From positions 1,984,001-2,048,000 of the forward strand of contig NZ_JACHND010000001.1 of NCBI RefSeq assembly GCF_014205275.1: DNA of 64,000 bases, given 5' to 3'. This document shows positions 1 through 8,141 of this stretch, piece after piece. The position numbers were made by a program, and so were the translations under genes. The DNA comes from Sphaerisporangium siamense. GTDB lineage: Bacteria > Actinomycetota > Actinomycetes > Streptosporangiales > Streptosporangiaceae. The notes under the pieces are model-generated. The model was not told the DNA's origin. It did no database searches and saw only the letters and a program-made list of their open reading frames with translations. Position 1 is the first letter of the stretch. Every line of letters starts with the position of its first letter.

Positions 1-1
1 G

Positions 2-271
2 GAGCGCAGCTTCTCCGACACCCTGCGCGCGGCGCAGAACGTCGGCCTGCCGGCGCAGCGCGAGGAAGAGGAGGCGTGGCTGGTCTTCCAGAGCCTGCGC
101 ACCCGCTACGCGCCGCACGCGCACGCCATGGAGACGCACCTGCTGTACGAGGACGTCGACGTGGAGGACGACGAGGACGACGAGGACGTCGATCCCGGGC
201 CCGTCCCCGCCCCCGCGGAGGACGGCGAGATCCGCGGGCGGGTCCCGCACAAGGACGAGGCCCGCCGCTGA
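2..271 (+). CDS. C-terminal fragment of an unrecognised protein
   Basis: The frame is open from the left edge and stops with TGA at 269-271, so only the last 89 residues are visible. The fragment starts with a helical-looking stretch (ERSFSDTLRAAQNVGLPAQ, then a Glu run) and continues into a very acidic Asp/Glu-rich segment around the VEDDEDDEDVD motif, with a basic extreme C-terminus. Such acidic tails are common on actinobacterial membrane and cytosolic proteins and do not identify a family. I do not recognise the product. The frame is judged real because its bias is that of a coding frame and a strong hairpin follows the stop codon directly. Confidence 0.6.
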   Translation, partial: ERSFSDTLRAAQNVGLPAQREEEEAWLVFQSLRTRYAPHAHAMETHLLYEDVDVEDDEDDEDVDPGPVPAPAEDGEIRGRVPHKDEARR

Positions 272-276
272 ACGCC

Positions 277-302
277 TCCCCGCCCGGCGGCCCGGGCGGG
301 GA
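277..302. terminator. Bidirectional hairpin terminator between convergent genes
   Basis: Two perfect 11-base arms, tccccgcccgg (277-287) and ccgggcgggga (292-302), enclose a 4-base loop. It lies between the stop of the partial gene at 271 and the stop of the minus-strand gene at 323, so it can serve both. There is no U-tract, as is usual for actinobacterial terminators. Confidence 0.75.
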
Positions 303-322
303 TCGGCACGTCGGTCCCCACG

Positions 323-1609
323 TCAGTCCACGAGGTCGCCCACCGTGGTGAGCCGGGCGCCCGCGGGCACCTCGTCACCGCTGCGGACGGTCAGCCGGGG
401 GTCCACGGTGACGCCGGTCAGCCGCGTCCCCTCCTGGACGGTCGCCTCGTGGCCGAGCGCGGTGAAACCGTCCAGAACGGTGGCCGACTCCAGCGAGGAC
501 TCCACGGACGCCATCATCCCGACGTGCGTGTCGACCAGTCGCGCGCCCGCGCCGATGATCGCCCCGTCGAGGCACGCCACCCGTTCCAGGTGGCACCAGG
601 CGTGCAGGTCGACGCCGTCGCCCACATAGGAGTCGCGGATCACCACGCCGGGCCCGATCTCGACGTCCCTGCCGATCCAGGCGTTCGGGCCGACGCGCAC
701 CAGGCCGGCGGCCAGCTTGGCGGCCAGCGTCATGCCGCTGACCTCGTCGCGGCGTGCCAGCGAGGACGGGTGGATCGTCGGGGTGCCGGTGCCGCGCAGG
801 CTCGGGTACCCGCCCGACAGCGCGTCCACCAGCGTGATCAGGTACTCGCGGGGGTTGCCCAGGTCGCCGACCTTGGCGATCGGGCTGTGCCGCACCGGAT
901 GCCCGTGGGAGACCAGCCACGGCAGCAGGTCGCGGCCCCAGTCGAGCCGGAGCCGCGCGAGCGCGCCCAGCTCGGGGGTAGCGGCCAGCTCGCGCAGCCG
1001 CGCGCAGTCGACCACGTACAGGCCGGTGCTGATCGGCACCCGGGAGGGATCGGCCACCATGTCGTTGACCACCTGCAGCGGCGGCTTCTCCACGAACTCG
1101 CGGATCCGGCCCCGCTCGTCGGCGACCATCGTCCCGTACGTGCCCGCCACCTCGCGCGCGGTCCTGTGCACGGTCGCGACGGTGACCACGGCGCCGCTGC
1201 GCACATGGTCCGCGACGAGCGCGGTGAGGTCGAACTCGAACAGCGAGTCGGTGGGGAAGACGACCGCGACGCCGCGCAGGTCCCATTCCTCGGCGACGCT
1301 GAGAGTGGCCTGCCCGGAACCGGTGTTGAACCGGTCGGCGCGCGCCCTTGAATACTCGATTCGCACGCCGAGCGCGTCGCCGTAACCCAGTGCGTCCTTG
1401 ACCTGATAGCGATTCTCGCGGCCGTTGGCGGCGATATAGAAATTCCTGACGCCCTGCTGACTGAAAGAAGCCACCTGCCATTCGATGAGCGGGCGGCCGA
1501 TGAAAGGGACGGTGGCTTTGCTGCGCAGATGTCCCGGGCCTTCGAGTGTCAGCGGGCGGGCGCGCACGCCCCTGCCGCCCGCCAGGGCGATCGCGGCGAT
1601 GTCAGACAC
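323..1609 (-). CDS. NDP-sugar pyrophosphorylase (nucleotidyltransferase with left-handed beta-helix tail)
   Basis: The protein would transfer a nucleotidyl group from an NTP to a sugar 1-phosphate, supplying activated sugar for cell-surface or metabolite glycosylation. The N-terminus carries the nucleotide-binding signature LAGGRGVRARPLT, which matches GGxGxRxxPLT of the family, followed by a conserved Lys-Ala-x-x-Pro region (SKATVPFIGRPLIEW). The last third shows hexapeptide-like repeats (IGRDVEIGPGVVIRDSYVG, IIGAGARLVDTHVG) typical of a left-handed beta-helix. The frame is open upstream to 1783, but that extension is Pro/Arg-rich and unlike the family. I chose GTG at 1609, which places the nucleotide-binding motif about ten residues in, as in relatives. 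The sugar and nucleotide specificity cannot be told from sequence. Confidence 0.85.
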   Translation of the reverse strand: MSDIAAIALAGGRGVRARPLTLEGPGHLRSKATVPFIGRPLIEWQVASFSQQGVRNFYIAANGRENRYQVKDALGYGDALGVRIEYSRARADRFNTGSGQATLSVAEEWDLRGVAVVFPTDSLFEFDLTALVADHVRSGAVVTVATVHRTAREVAGTYGTMVADERGRIREFVEKPPLQVVNDMVADPSRVPISTGLYVVDCARLRELAATPELGALARLRLDWGRDLLPWLVSHGHPVRHSPIAKVGDLGNPREYLITLVDALSGGYPSLRGTGTPTIHPSSLARRDEVSGMTLAAKLAAGLVRVGPNAWIGRDVEIGPGVVIRDSYVGDGVDLHAWCHLERVACLDGAIIGAGARLVDTHVGMMASVESSLESATVLDGFTALGHEATVQEGTRLTGVTVDPRLTVRSGDEVPAGARLTTVGDLVD

Positions 1610-2021
1610 CCGTGCCCCAGGTGTGAAAGATGCCGTGACCGGGCGTTTCGTTGCGTCGATGAGTGGATGCGACGTCGGCGGGAGCGGCGCTCCGGCTCGG
1701 TGTGGACGTCGCTGCGGGCAGGTGCGCCATGGTGCCCCCTGAGAACGGTGATGAGGAGGACGCGCTTCATTGTTATCATTCACCGTTCGGCAGTCAGATC
1801 GGCCGTGACGAAATTCGGAAGCATTTCGTCATGTCGGGCGGGCGCTGATACAGGGGTTTATCGTGACCGGCGGCGGCGGCCCGCGGCTTTCCCCGTTGAA
1901 AGCCGCGGAAGTCCCTCCGCGCGTCGGTCACCTGATATACATTCGCGGTCGCGATAGCGACGCTGAAATGGGCCCGCGGCGGGCGCGGGCCGTGTGAATT
2001 GCCGATTCCCGGGGCGGGCCG
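1610..2021. other. Intergenic region, no gene seen
   Basis: This stretch of about 410 bases lies upstream of the pyrophosphorylase and downstream of a secreted-protein gene, both on the minus strand. Local AT-richer patches near 1765-1830 could hold the pyrophosphorylase promoter, but no convincing -35/-10 pair was found. The open frames in it look like shadows. Confidence 0.5.
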
Positions 2022-2522
2022 TCACTTGGACAGGTAGACGACCTTCCAGGTGCCGGCGTACAGGCAGTTCAGCGAGGGCTTGGCGGCCTTGGGCTCCGAG
2101 CACACCTTCAGCTCGACCTGGTAGACGTCGCGGTAGCCGAACGAGAAGGACTTGGGCGTGCCGTAGGAGCAGTCCAGCACGCTGTGGTGCCGGAACGGGA
2201 GCCCGCCCTTCTTGTCGAGGTAGGTGACGCGGAAGACCGCCCAGCCGCAGCCCTTCGTGCGGGTGAGGTCGGTCACCTTGCCGGAGATCCTGACGGAGTC
2301 GGCGGTCGGGATGTCGGCGTGGTCCTCCCCGGTGGCCACGAGCCCGCCGAGCGCCTTGGCGCGCTTGCCGGGGGCGTAGTAGGTCCCCCACTTGACGGTC
2401 TTGGCGGCGGTCGCGGAGGCGCTCGCGCCGGACGGGCCGGTGGCGGCCTGGGCGGCGACGGGGGCGAAGGAGACGAAGGCGGCGGCCGCGGCGAGGCCGG
2501 CGAGGGTGCGGGTGATCGTCAT
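2022..2522 (-). CDS. Small secreted protein of unknown function
   Basis: A 166-residue protein with a clear Sec signal peptide: a short basic start (MTITRT), a hydrophobic Ala/Leu-rich core and an Ala-x-Ala type site near AAQAATG. The mature part is about 135 residues and contains three or four Cys (KGCGWAVF, LDCSYG, KVCSEP, LNCLY), which suggests disulphides outside the cell. It has no catalytic motif that I recognise. The ATG is preceded at the right distance by an aaagg ribosome-binding site. It sits alone between the pyrophosphorylase and a MarR gene, all on the minus strand. Confidence 0.75.
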   Translation of the reverse strand: MTITRTLAGLAAAAAFVSFAPVAAQAATGPSGASASATAAKTVKWGTYYAPGKRAKALGGLVATGEDHADIPTADSVRISGKVTDLTRTKGCGWAVFRVTYLDKKGGLPFRHHSVLDCSYGTPKSFSFGYRDVYQVELKVCSEPKAAKPSLNCLYAGTWKVVYLSK

Positions 2523-2571
2523 CGGGGGGGCCTTTCTTGTCGTGATACCCGCAGTGTGGGGCGTACCGCTT

Positions 2572-3114
2572 TCAATCGGCTTGCGGGCGTTTCAATCCGC
2601 TTGCCGCCCCGCCGCCGCGCGGGTGTGACCGGCCCACGGCCGGCCGTTCGCGCGCCGCGATCGCCGCGCCGATGCCGGCGTCGAGGAACCTGCGGATCAC
2701 CCCGCGCTCCTCGTCGGTGAACCTGTCGAAGACGGAGGCGAGGCTGTCGGCCAGCGGCGCGAAGAACCGCTCGGCCAGCGCGACGGCCTGCGCGCGCAGG
2801 GTCAGCTCGACCTTGCGGCGGTCGGTCGCGCTGCGCCGCCGCTCGACGTGCCCGGCCCGCTCCAGGCGGTTGAGCAGCGCGGTGGTGGCCGGGGCGCTCA
2901 GGTTCAGCGCGCCCGCGAGGCTGCCGGGCGTCAGCGGCGCGCCTCCCCTGACCGCATCCATGATCACGACGACGGCGTTGAGGTCGGTGCGGTGCAGGCC
3001 GTGGTCGGAGGCGAACCGCTCGGCGAACCGGTCGAGCTCCACGGTCAGACGGCGCATCAGGGTGAGCAGGTCGGGTGCCGCCGCTCCGCCCTCTGCTGGT
3101 CGGTCCGCCGACAC
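2572..3114 (-). CDS. MarR-family transcriptional regulator
   Basis: A 180-residue protein with the winged-helix layout of MarR regulators: an N-terminal dimer helix (LLTLMRRLTVELDRFAERF), a recognition region (PLTPGSLAGALNLSAPATTA) and the wing motif (RRRSATDRRKVELTLRAQ), which contains the conserved DRR. The family binds palindromic operators as a dimer and responds to phenolic or oxidant ligands. Translation starts at GTG 3114 with a good ggagg site. The C-terminal 25 residues are Gly/Arg-rich and probably disordered. The neighbouring hydroquinone reductase-like gene upstream on the same strand would be a sensible target, but that is inference from proximity only. Confidence 0.9.
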   Translation of the reverse strand: MSADRPAEGGAAAPDLLTLMRRLTVELDRFAERFASDHGLHRTDLNAVVVIMDAVRGGAPLTPGSLAGALNLSAPATTALLNRLERAGHVERRRSATDRRKVELTLRAQAVALAERFFAPLADSLASVFDRFTDEERGVIRRFLDAGIGAAIAARERPAVGRSHPRGGGAASGLKRPQAD

Positions 3115-3269
3115 GTGCCCTCCTCCGGGTCGCCGGCAGCGCGGTTCCCTGTTCTCGACGGTGGAAGTCCATGGACTCTGGTGAAGTGCGTGGAGCTTTG
3201 ATCACGGGTGGGGGCCACCGTGCCAGGGCCGGAGGGGCCACCCGGAGAACGGGGGGTGCCGAGCCGTCG

Positions 3270-4259
3270 TCAGGACGACGGATTCTCCCGGCCGTGCGGG
3301 GCGTCCCAGTCGAGCACGGGCCCGGCCGGGACGATGCGCGTCGGGTTGATCTGCGGGTGCGTCGTGTAATAGTGGCGCTTGATGTGGTCGAAGTTCGTGG
3401 TGCCCCCGAACGCCGGGCGCTGGAACAGGTCCCTGGTGTACGCCCAGAGGTTGGGGTGGTCCGCGACGCGGCGCACGTTCGCCTTGAAGTGGGTGGCGTA
3501 CACCGTGTCGAACCGCACCAGCGTCACCCACAGGCGCACGTCCGCCTCGGTGAGCCGGTCGCCGAACAGGTACCGGCCGGTGCCCAGGCGCGCCTCCAGG
3601 TCGTCCAGCGTGGCGAACAGCGCCACGACGGCCTCGTCGTAGGCCTCCTGGCTCTTGGCGAACCCGCAGCGGTACACGCCGTTGTTGACGGTCGTGTAGA
3701 CGAGGTCGTTCAGCGCGTCGATCTCGGGCCGCAGGTCCACCGGGTAGAGATCGACGTCGGTGTTCGCCCATCGCTCGAACTGTGTGCCGAGGTCGATGGT
3801 GATGTCGGGGAAGTTGTTGCTGACGATGCGGCCCGTCTCGCGGTCCCACAGCACCGGCACCGACACGTGAGCGTCGTAGCCGGGGTCGCTCGCCTCGTAC
3901 GCCTCCCGCAGCAGCGCGAACCCGTTCACCGGGTCGGGGGTGTGCCCGGGCCCCTCGCGGAACGCCCACCCCCGGCCGTCGCGCACCGGGTCGACCACCG
4001 ACAGGGAGACCACGTCCTCCAGGCCCTTCAGGGCCCGCACGATCACCGAGCGGTGCGCCCATGGGCAGGCCAGCGACACGTACAGGTGGTAGCGCCCGGG
4101 TTCGGCCGGGTGGCCGCTGGAGCCGTCGGCGGTGATCCGGCCCCGGAAGGCGTACGCGGGCCGGCTGAACGCGCCTCCGGCGCCGGTCGACGCCTTGATC
4201 CCGTAGTCGCCGTGGACCTCGAAGTCCACCGGGCTCGCGACGGTCGCTGCGTTCGTCAC
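3270..4259 (-). CDS. Glutathione S-transferase-like (Xi-class, glutathionyl-hydroquinone reductase type)
   Basis: A 329-residue protein with the family length and the active-site motif CPWAHR near residue 69, inside YHLYVSLACPWAHRSVI. In the Xi class this Cys reductively removes thiol adducts from hydroquinones. The middle contains SNNFPDITIDL, matching the conserved S-N-x-S/F-x-x-I block that binds the thiol cofactor, and the C-terminal helical domain has the family motif GDRLTEADVRLWVTLVRFD. Actinobacteria use mycothiol rather than glutathione, so the physiological thiol partner is uncertain. Start is GTG at 4259. It probably acts in the cytoplasm in quinone or chlorinated-aromatic detoxification. 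Confidence 0.88.
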   Translation of the reverse strand: MTNAATVASPVDFEVHGDYGIKASTGAGGAFSRPAYAFRGRITADGSSGHPAEPGRYHLYVSLACPWAHRSVIVRALKGLEDVVSLSVVDPVRDGRGWAFREGPGHTPDPVNGFALLREAYEASDPGYDAHVSVPVLWDRETGRIVSNNFPDITIDLGTQFERWANTDVDLYPVDLRPEIDALNDLVYTTVNNGVYRCGFAKSQEAYDEAVVALFATLDDLEARLGTGRYLFGDRLTEADVRLWVTLVRFDTVYATHFKANVRRVADHPNLWAYTRDLFQRPAFGGTTNFDHIKRHYYTTHPQINPTRIVPAGPVLDWDAPHGRENPSS

Positions 4260-4386
4260 GGCTGCGTTCCTCCCCGCGCCACGACCCGCTCCTCCGCGGG
4301 TTCCCCTCCATCATCTCCGCCCGGCGGACCCCGCGCGCAACCGGGATCGCCTGGAACATGGCCGGATTCGCGGTAAAGGTCCGCCC

Positions 4387-4809
4387 ATGGGCGAGGATGG
4401 CGCCATGGACACCAGGGAAGCGGCCGAGCGCTTCGCGCGCACGTGGGAGCGCGGCTGGGCCGCGCACGACGCCGACCTCATCGGCGCCCTCTACGCCGAG
4501 GACGCCGTCCACCGCTCGATGCCCTTCCGCCCCGTTCACCGAGGGCGCACCGAGGTGCTGGAGTACATCCGGTGGTCGTTCGGCGCCGAGCGCGCCACCG
4601 ACGTCCGCTTCGGCGCCCCGATCGTGGACGGGGACCGCGCCTTCGCCGAATACCGCGCGTTCCTCGTCGAGAGCGAGGGCGGCAGGCCGGTCACGCTGGC
4701 CGGGTGCGTCGCCGTGCGCTTCGGCGCGGACGGGCTCGCGGTGGAGATCCGCGACTACTGGCACGTCTCCGACGGCCACCGGGAACCCGAGGGCGACCTG
4801 TTCCTGTGA
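4387..4809 (+). CDS. NTF2-like / SnoaL-fold protein
   Basis: A 140-residue protein with the pattern of the NTF2-like superfamily: an N-terminal helix (AAERFARTWERGWAAHDADL), the conserved LYAEDAVHRS strand, and a C-terminal sheet ending in EIRDYWHVSDG. Members are small cone-shaped barrels used as cyclases, isomerases or ligand-binding proteins, so no reaction can be assigned. Two starts are possible, ATG 4387 (aaagg seven bases upstream) and ATG 4405 (gagg eight bases upstream). I give the first. Confidence 0.75.
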   Translation: MGEDGAMDTREAAERFARTWERGWAAHDADLIGALYAEDAVHRSMPFRPVHRGRTEVLEYIRWSFGAERATDVRFGAPIVDGDRAFAEYRAFLVESEGGRPVTLAGCVAVRFGADGLAVEIRDYWHVSDGHREPEGDLFL

Positions 4810-5419
4810 CGGGCCGATCACGGTCCGGTGACAGGTGTGACGTAGGTGACGCCGTGCGCGTCCCGTCGAGGGGCGCGGACGGCATAGGCTGACGGGGAGT
4901 CCCCGGGCAGGTGAACCGCCGGGCGGCGCCCTGACCATATGGGCTCCCGCGCGCGGCGGCGTCACGTGTCGCCGTGACGCCGTGGCGTCCGACTCGGGCA
5001 GCGCCGGCGCTTTGCGTGGACCAGGTGGGTCAACCACTTGGCTCCTGTCATCGCGCAGCACTACGCTTTGTCGCAGATCATTCCGCCCTGTGTCCGCGGA
5101 GCTTCCTCACATGGAGGTGGCACCGCCATTGGCACGGGCGTTGACCATGCCAAGCGCATGTCAAGCGCGCTGTGGCTCCGCATATCGTCGGCCGCGCTCG
5201 CCGCGGCACGCCGTCCGCCGGACGGTGTGGGCGGCATGCCCGAGTCCCTCTTTTCGCTGCCCGGATCGCCGCGCGAGCCGGGCTTTTCGGCGTGCTCTCC
5301 CTCGCTGTCCGCGAAAAGTGGGACTAGCGTGCCCGATTTCGGGCAGATGGATGGCGGAAACGCATGCCTCTCCATGAACGCGCCGACGCTGGGGTGAGGG
5401 TTCAGCAAGAGGATGGAAT
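4810..5419. other. Intergenic region with a small inverted repeat
   Basis: About 610 bases lie between the NTF2-like gene and the ANTAR gene. I see no convincing coding frame on either strand. At 5330-5345 there is a perfect 7-base inverted repeat, tgcccga-tt-tcgggca, some 75 bases before the downstream start codon, which could be a regulator site or a small leader hairpin. Confidence 0.4.
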
Positions 5420-6124
5420 ATGACACGTATTGATCCGGAGGCCCTGATAGCAAGCCTGAGGGGCCTGCAGAAGGCCTCGGAGGCGACCGGGGTGGTCCAC
5501 CATTTGGAACGCATAGTGCGGGTGGTGGACCGCCTGTTCGGCTACGCCGGGGCGGGTCTCATGTTCGCCGACGAGGGCAAGACGCTGCGCTACCTCGTCA
5601 CGACCGATGAGGCCGGCCGAAGCCTGGAGCACGCGCAGGCCGCTCTCGGACGCGGGCCTTGCGTGTCGGCGTATTTCCACAACACGGCGGTGACCACCCG
5701 GGACGTCCAGCATGACCAGCGCTGGCCGGAACTGGCCGCGCTCCTTGACTCCCGGGTGCGCGCGGTGGCGGGGGTACCCGTCCGCCTGGGTGACGGGCCG
5801 GTGGGCACGCTGAACGTGTACCAGGCGGAACCGCACGATTGGGAAGAGTCCGACACGCAGGCGCTGCTCGCCTACGCGCATGTCATCGAGGAGGTGCTGG
5901 CCGCCGCGGTGAAGGCCGAGGAGAAGAGCGCCCTCGCCGACCAGTTGCAGTACGCCCTGGACTATCGAATAGTGATCGAGCGGGCGATCGGCTACCTCAT
6001 GGGCAAACACGACCTCACGGCCGCCCAGGCGTTCACGGGCCTGCGCAAACGGGCCCGCGACAGCCGGCGCCGCGTCGCCGACCTCGCCGCCGAGATCCTC
6101 GGCGAACAGGCGCCGCCCGCCTGA
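5420..6124 (+). CDS. GAF and ANTAR domain protein
   Basis: A 234-residue cytoplasmic signalling protein. Residues about 15-165 form a GAF sensor domain (LGRGPCVSAYFHNTAV, VPVRLGDGPVGTLNVYQ). Residues about 175-230 form an ANTAR RNA-binding domain, with the typical helices ALDYRIVIERAIGYLMGKH and AFTGLRKRARDSRRRVADLA. ANTAR proteins bind paired hexaloop hairpins in nascent RNA and prevent termination. The GAF part would gate that by a small ligand or partner. Start is ATG 5420, preceded by agagga. It stands alone, so its target is probably elsewhere. Confidence 0.9.
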   Translation: MTRIDPEALIASLRGLQKASEATGVVHHLERIVRVVDRLFGYAGAGLMFADEGKTLRYLVTTDEAGRSLEHAQAALGRGPCVSAYFHNTAVTTRDVQHDQRWPELAALLDSRVRAVAGVPVRLGDGPVGTLNVYQAEPHDWEESDTQALLAYAHVIEEVLAAAVKAEEKSALADQLQYALDYRIVIERAIGYLMGKHDLTAAQAFTGLRKRARDSRRRVADLAAEILGEQAPPA

Positions 6125-6533
6125 AGGGAACGCCGACCGTGATCACGCTGCCCCCGCACCCGCCTCCGCCGGGCCCGGCGCCCTCACCCAGCCCCCCCAC
6201 CACCGCCGGCCCCCCGGAGCGCGCCCTGGACGGTGCCGCCGCCGTTCCCCGCCCCTCGCCCTCCGCGGGGACCTCGACCTCGTCTGTGGCACGTTCCTCA
6301 CCTGCCCGGGCGCGCGCGTGCCGTGGTGGCCAGGCCGCCGCGCGCCGGCGGGACGGCACGGTCACGATCACCCGGCCCTCGCCCAGGGCGGCGCCCCCGC
6401 TCCGGGCGTCCGGGCGCTCGTTCCCCGGCGGGAGGTCCGCGTCCGCCCGCCGGCGAGCCGGCGCGTCGACCGGGCGCGGGCCGTCCGGCCGGGCCCCACA
6501 TAGAGCCCTTGCCGAACCCGGCTACGCTGACCC
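6125..6533. promoter_or_regulatory. Intergenic region with possible pyrD promoter at its right end
   Basis: Roughly 400 bases of Pro/Arg-type high-GC sequence show no supported gene. At the right end TACGCT (6523-6528) fits the TAnnnT -10 consensus and lies only five bases before GTG 6534 and eight before ATG 6537. A transcript made from it would begin at or next to the start codon, so pyrD may be leaderless. No -35 hexamer at the normal distance is obvious. Confidence 0.4.
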
Positions 6534-6536
6534 GTG

Positions 6537-7610
6537 ATGTATCGACTGCTCTTCGCGCAGGTGCTGCGGCGCTTCGACGCCGAGACCATGCACCACATGA
6601 CCATCCGGGCGCTCCGGGTCCTCTCCATGGCCCCGGTCGCCAAGCGGCGCCTGTACCGCCGCTTCGCGCCGCGGGACGAGGCCCTGCGGGTGCAGGCGTT
6701 CGGCGTCCACTTCCCGAGCCCCTTCGGGCTCGCGGCCGGCTTCGACAAGGACGCGGGCTGTGTGGAGGCCCTGGCCGCCTTCGGCTTCGGCCACGTGGAG
6801 GTCGGCACCATCACCGCCCACGCCCAGCCGGGCAACCCCCGCCCCCGGCTGTTCCGGCTGGTCGCCGACCACGCCATCGTCAACCGCATGGGCTTCAACA
6901 ACGCGGGCGCCGACGCGGCCGCGCGACGGCTGCGCCGCCCCCGCGGCGTCCCCGCGGTCGTCGGCGTGAACATCGGCAAGACCAAGGTCATCCCGGAGGA
7001 GCTGGCCGTACGCGACTACGTCGCCGCCGCCCGCAAGCTCGCGCCGCTGGCCGACTACCTCGTCGTCAACGTCAGCTCACCCAACACCCCGGGCCTGCGC
7101 GACTTCCAGGCCGTCGAGCTGCTCCGGCCCCTGCTGAAGGAAGTGCGGCGGGCGGCCGGGCGCACCCCGCTGCTCGTCAAGATCGCACCCGACCTGGCGG
7201 ACGAGGACGTCGACGCCGTCGCGGACCTCGCCGTCGAACTCGGCCTGTCCGGCGTCATCGCCACCAACACCACCATCGGCAGGCAGGGGCTCTCCAAGGC
7301 CGACGCCGGCGTGGCCGCCGAGACCGGCGGCCTGTCCGGCCGTCCGCTCAAGGCCCGCTCGCTGGAGGTCCTGCGCAGGCTCCGGGCCCGCGTCGGCGAC
7401 CAGGTCACGCTCGTCTCGGTCGGAGGCGTCGAGAACGTGGACGACGTCTGGGAGCGCCTCCTGGCCGGCGCCACCCTCGTCCAGGGCTACACCGGCTTCA
7501 TCTATGAGGGCCCCCTGTGGCCCTGGCGCATCAACCGCGCCCTCTCCCGCCGCCTGCGCCGCCACGGCTACACCTCGATCCGCGAGGTGATAGGCCGAGT
7601 GCCCACCTGA
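6537..7610 (+). CDS. pyrD: Dihydroorotate dehydrogenase (quinone), class 2
   Basis: The enzyme oxidises dihydroorotate to orotate in pyrimidine synthesis, passing electrons to membrane quinone. Class 2 is shown by the N-terminal amphipathic helix region ([20 protein letters not shown]) before the barrel. The FMN-barrel motifs are present: [60 protein letters not shown] (catalytic Ser region), ATNTTIGR, and the phosphate-binding [20 protein letters not shown]. Its 357 residues match the family. The start could be GTG 6534 or ATG 6537, and no Shine-Dalgarno is seen, which fits leaderless translation. Confidence 0.95.
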   Translation: MYRLLFAQVLRRFDAETMHHMTIRALRVLSMAPVAKRRLYRRFAPRDEALRVQAFGVHFPSPFGLAAGFDKDAGCVEALAAFGFGHVEVGTITAHAQPGNPRPRLFRLVADHAIVNRMGFNNAGADAAARRLRRPRGVPAVVGVNIGKTKVIPEELAVRDYVAAARKLAPLADYLVVNVSSPNTPGLRDFQAVELLRPLLKEVRRAAGRTPLLVKIAPDLADEDVDAVADLAVELGLSGVIATNTTIGRQGLSKADAGVAAETGGLSGRPLKARSLEVLRRLRARVGDQVTLVSVGGVENVDDVWERLLAGATLVQGYTGFIYEGPLWPWRINRALSRRLRRHGYTSIREVIGRVPT

Positions 7611-7624
7611 CCCTCGGCGGGAGG

Positions 7625-8044
7625 TCATTCGCAGGGGAGGCCGAGTTGGTCGCGGAGTTGTAGCTGGTCGAAGTAGAGGCGGAGGCTGACGATGAGGCCG
7701 TCCTCGACTGTGGTGAGGTAGAAGCAGCGCAGGGAGATCCGGCGGTACGTGGGCTCGACCACGCGGCCGCCGGGGGTCCGGTACGGTCCCAGATGGGTGC
7801 CCTGCATCAGCAGCTCGTCGATCGCCGTGTCGCCGTCGTCGTACGACTCCATGACCGTCGTGCGGACGTCAGGGAACGCCTCCCAGAACTCCCCTATGAC
7901 CGAGGCGAGCTCCTCGAACCCCTGGGTGACGCAGTCCGGGCTGATGGTCACCCCGTCGGGGCTCAGGGTGCGCACGAGGCTGTCCATGTCGTGGGCGTTC
8001 CACGCGGCGATGTACCTGTTGTGCACCTGCCGTGCCTCGGTCAT
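7625..8044 (-). CDS. SnoaL-like / ketosteroid-isomerase-fold protein
   Basis: A 139-residue NTF2-fold protein. The first helix VHNRYIAAWNAHDMDSLVRT and the following GVTISPDCVTQGFEELASVI are typical of the SnoaL-like polyketide cyclase subfamily, as is the mid-protein sequence EAFPDVRTTVMES. The family includes cyclases, hydrolases and many proteins of unknown role, and no polyketide genes are nearby. It faces pyrD tail to tail with only 14 bases between stops, so the two genes probably share a termination zone. Confidence 0.75.
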   Translation of the reverse strand: MTEARQVHNRYIAAWNAHDMDSLVRTLSPDGVTISPDCVTQGFEELASVIGEFWEAFPDVRTTVMESYDDGDTAIDELLMQGTHLGPYRTPGGRVVEPTYRRISLRCFYLTTVEDGLIVSLRLYFDQLQLRDQLGLPCE

Positions 8045-8141
8045 GGCGTCGCCCTCCCCGTAGGCGGATGCGCGAGAGGCGGCCGCGACGCCGGGCGCCT
8101 TCTCTCACCCCCCTACCCAGGGCGGATCGCGAGCGTGCCGC

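Noticed and set aside
323-1783. A longer pyrophosphorylase starting at 1783
   Set aside because: The extra 58 residues are Pro/Arg/His-rich with no family resemblance, and the sugar-nucleotide motif is normally within about ten residues of the start.
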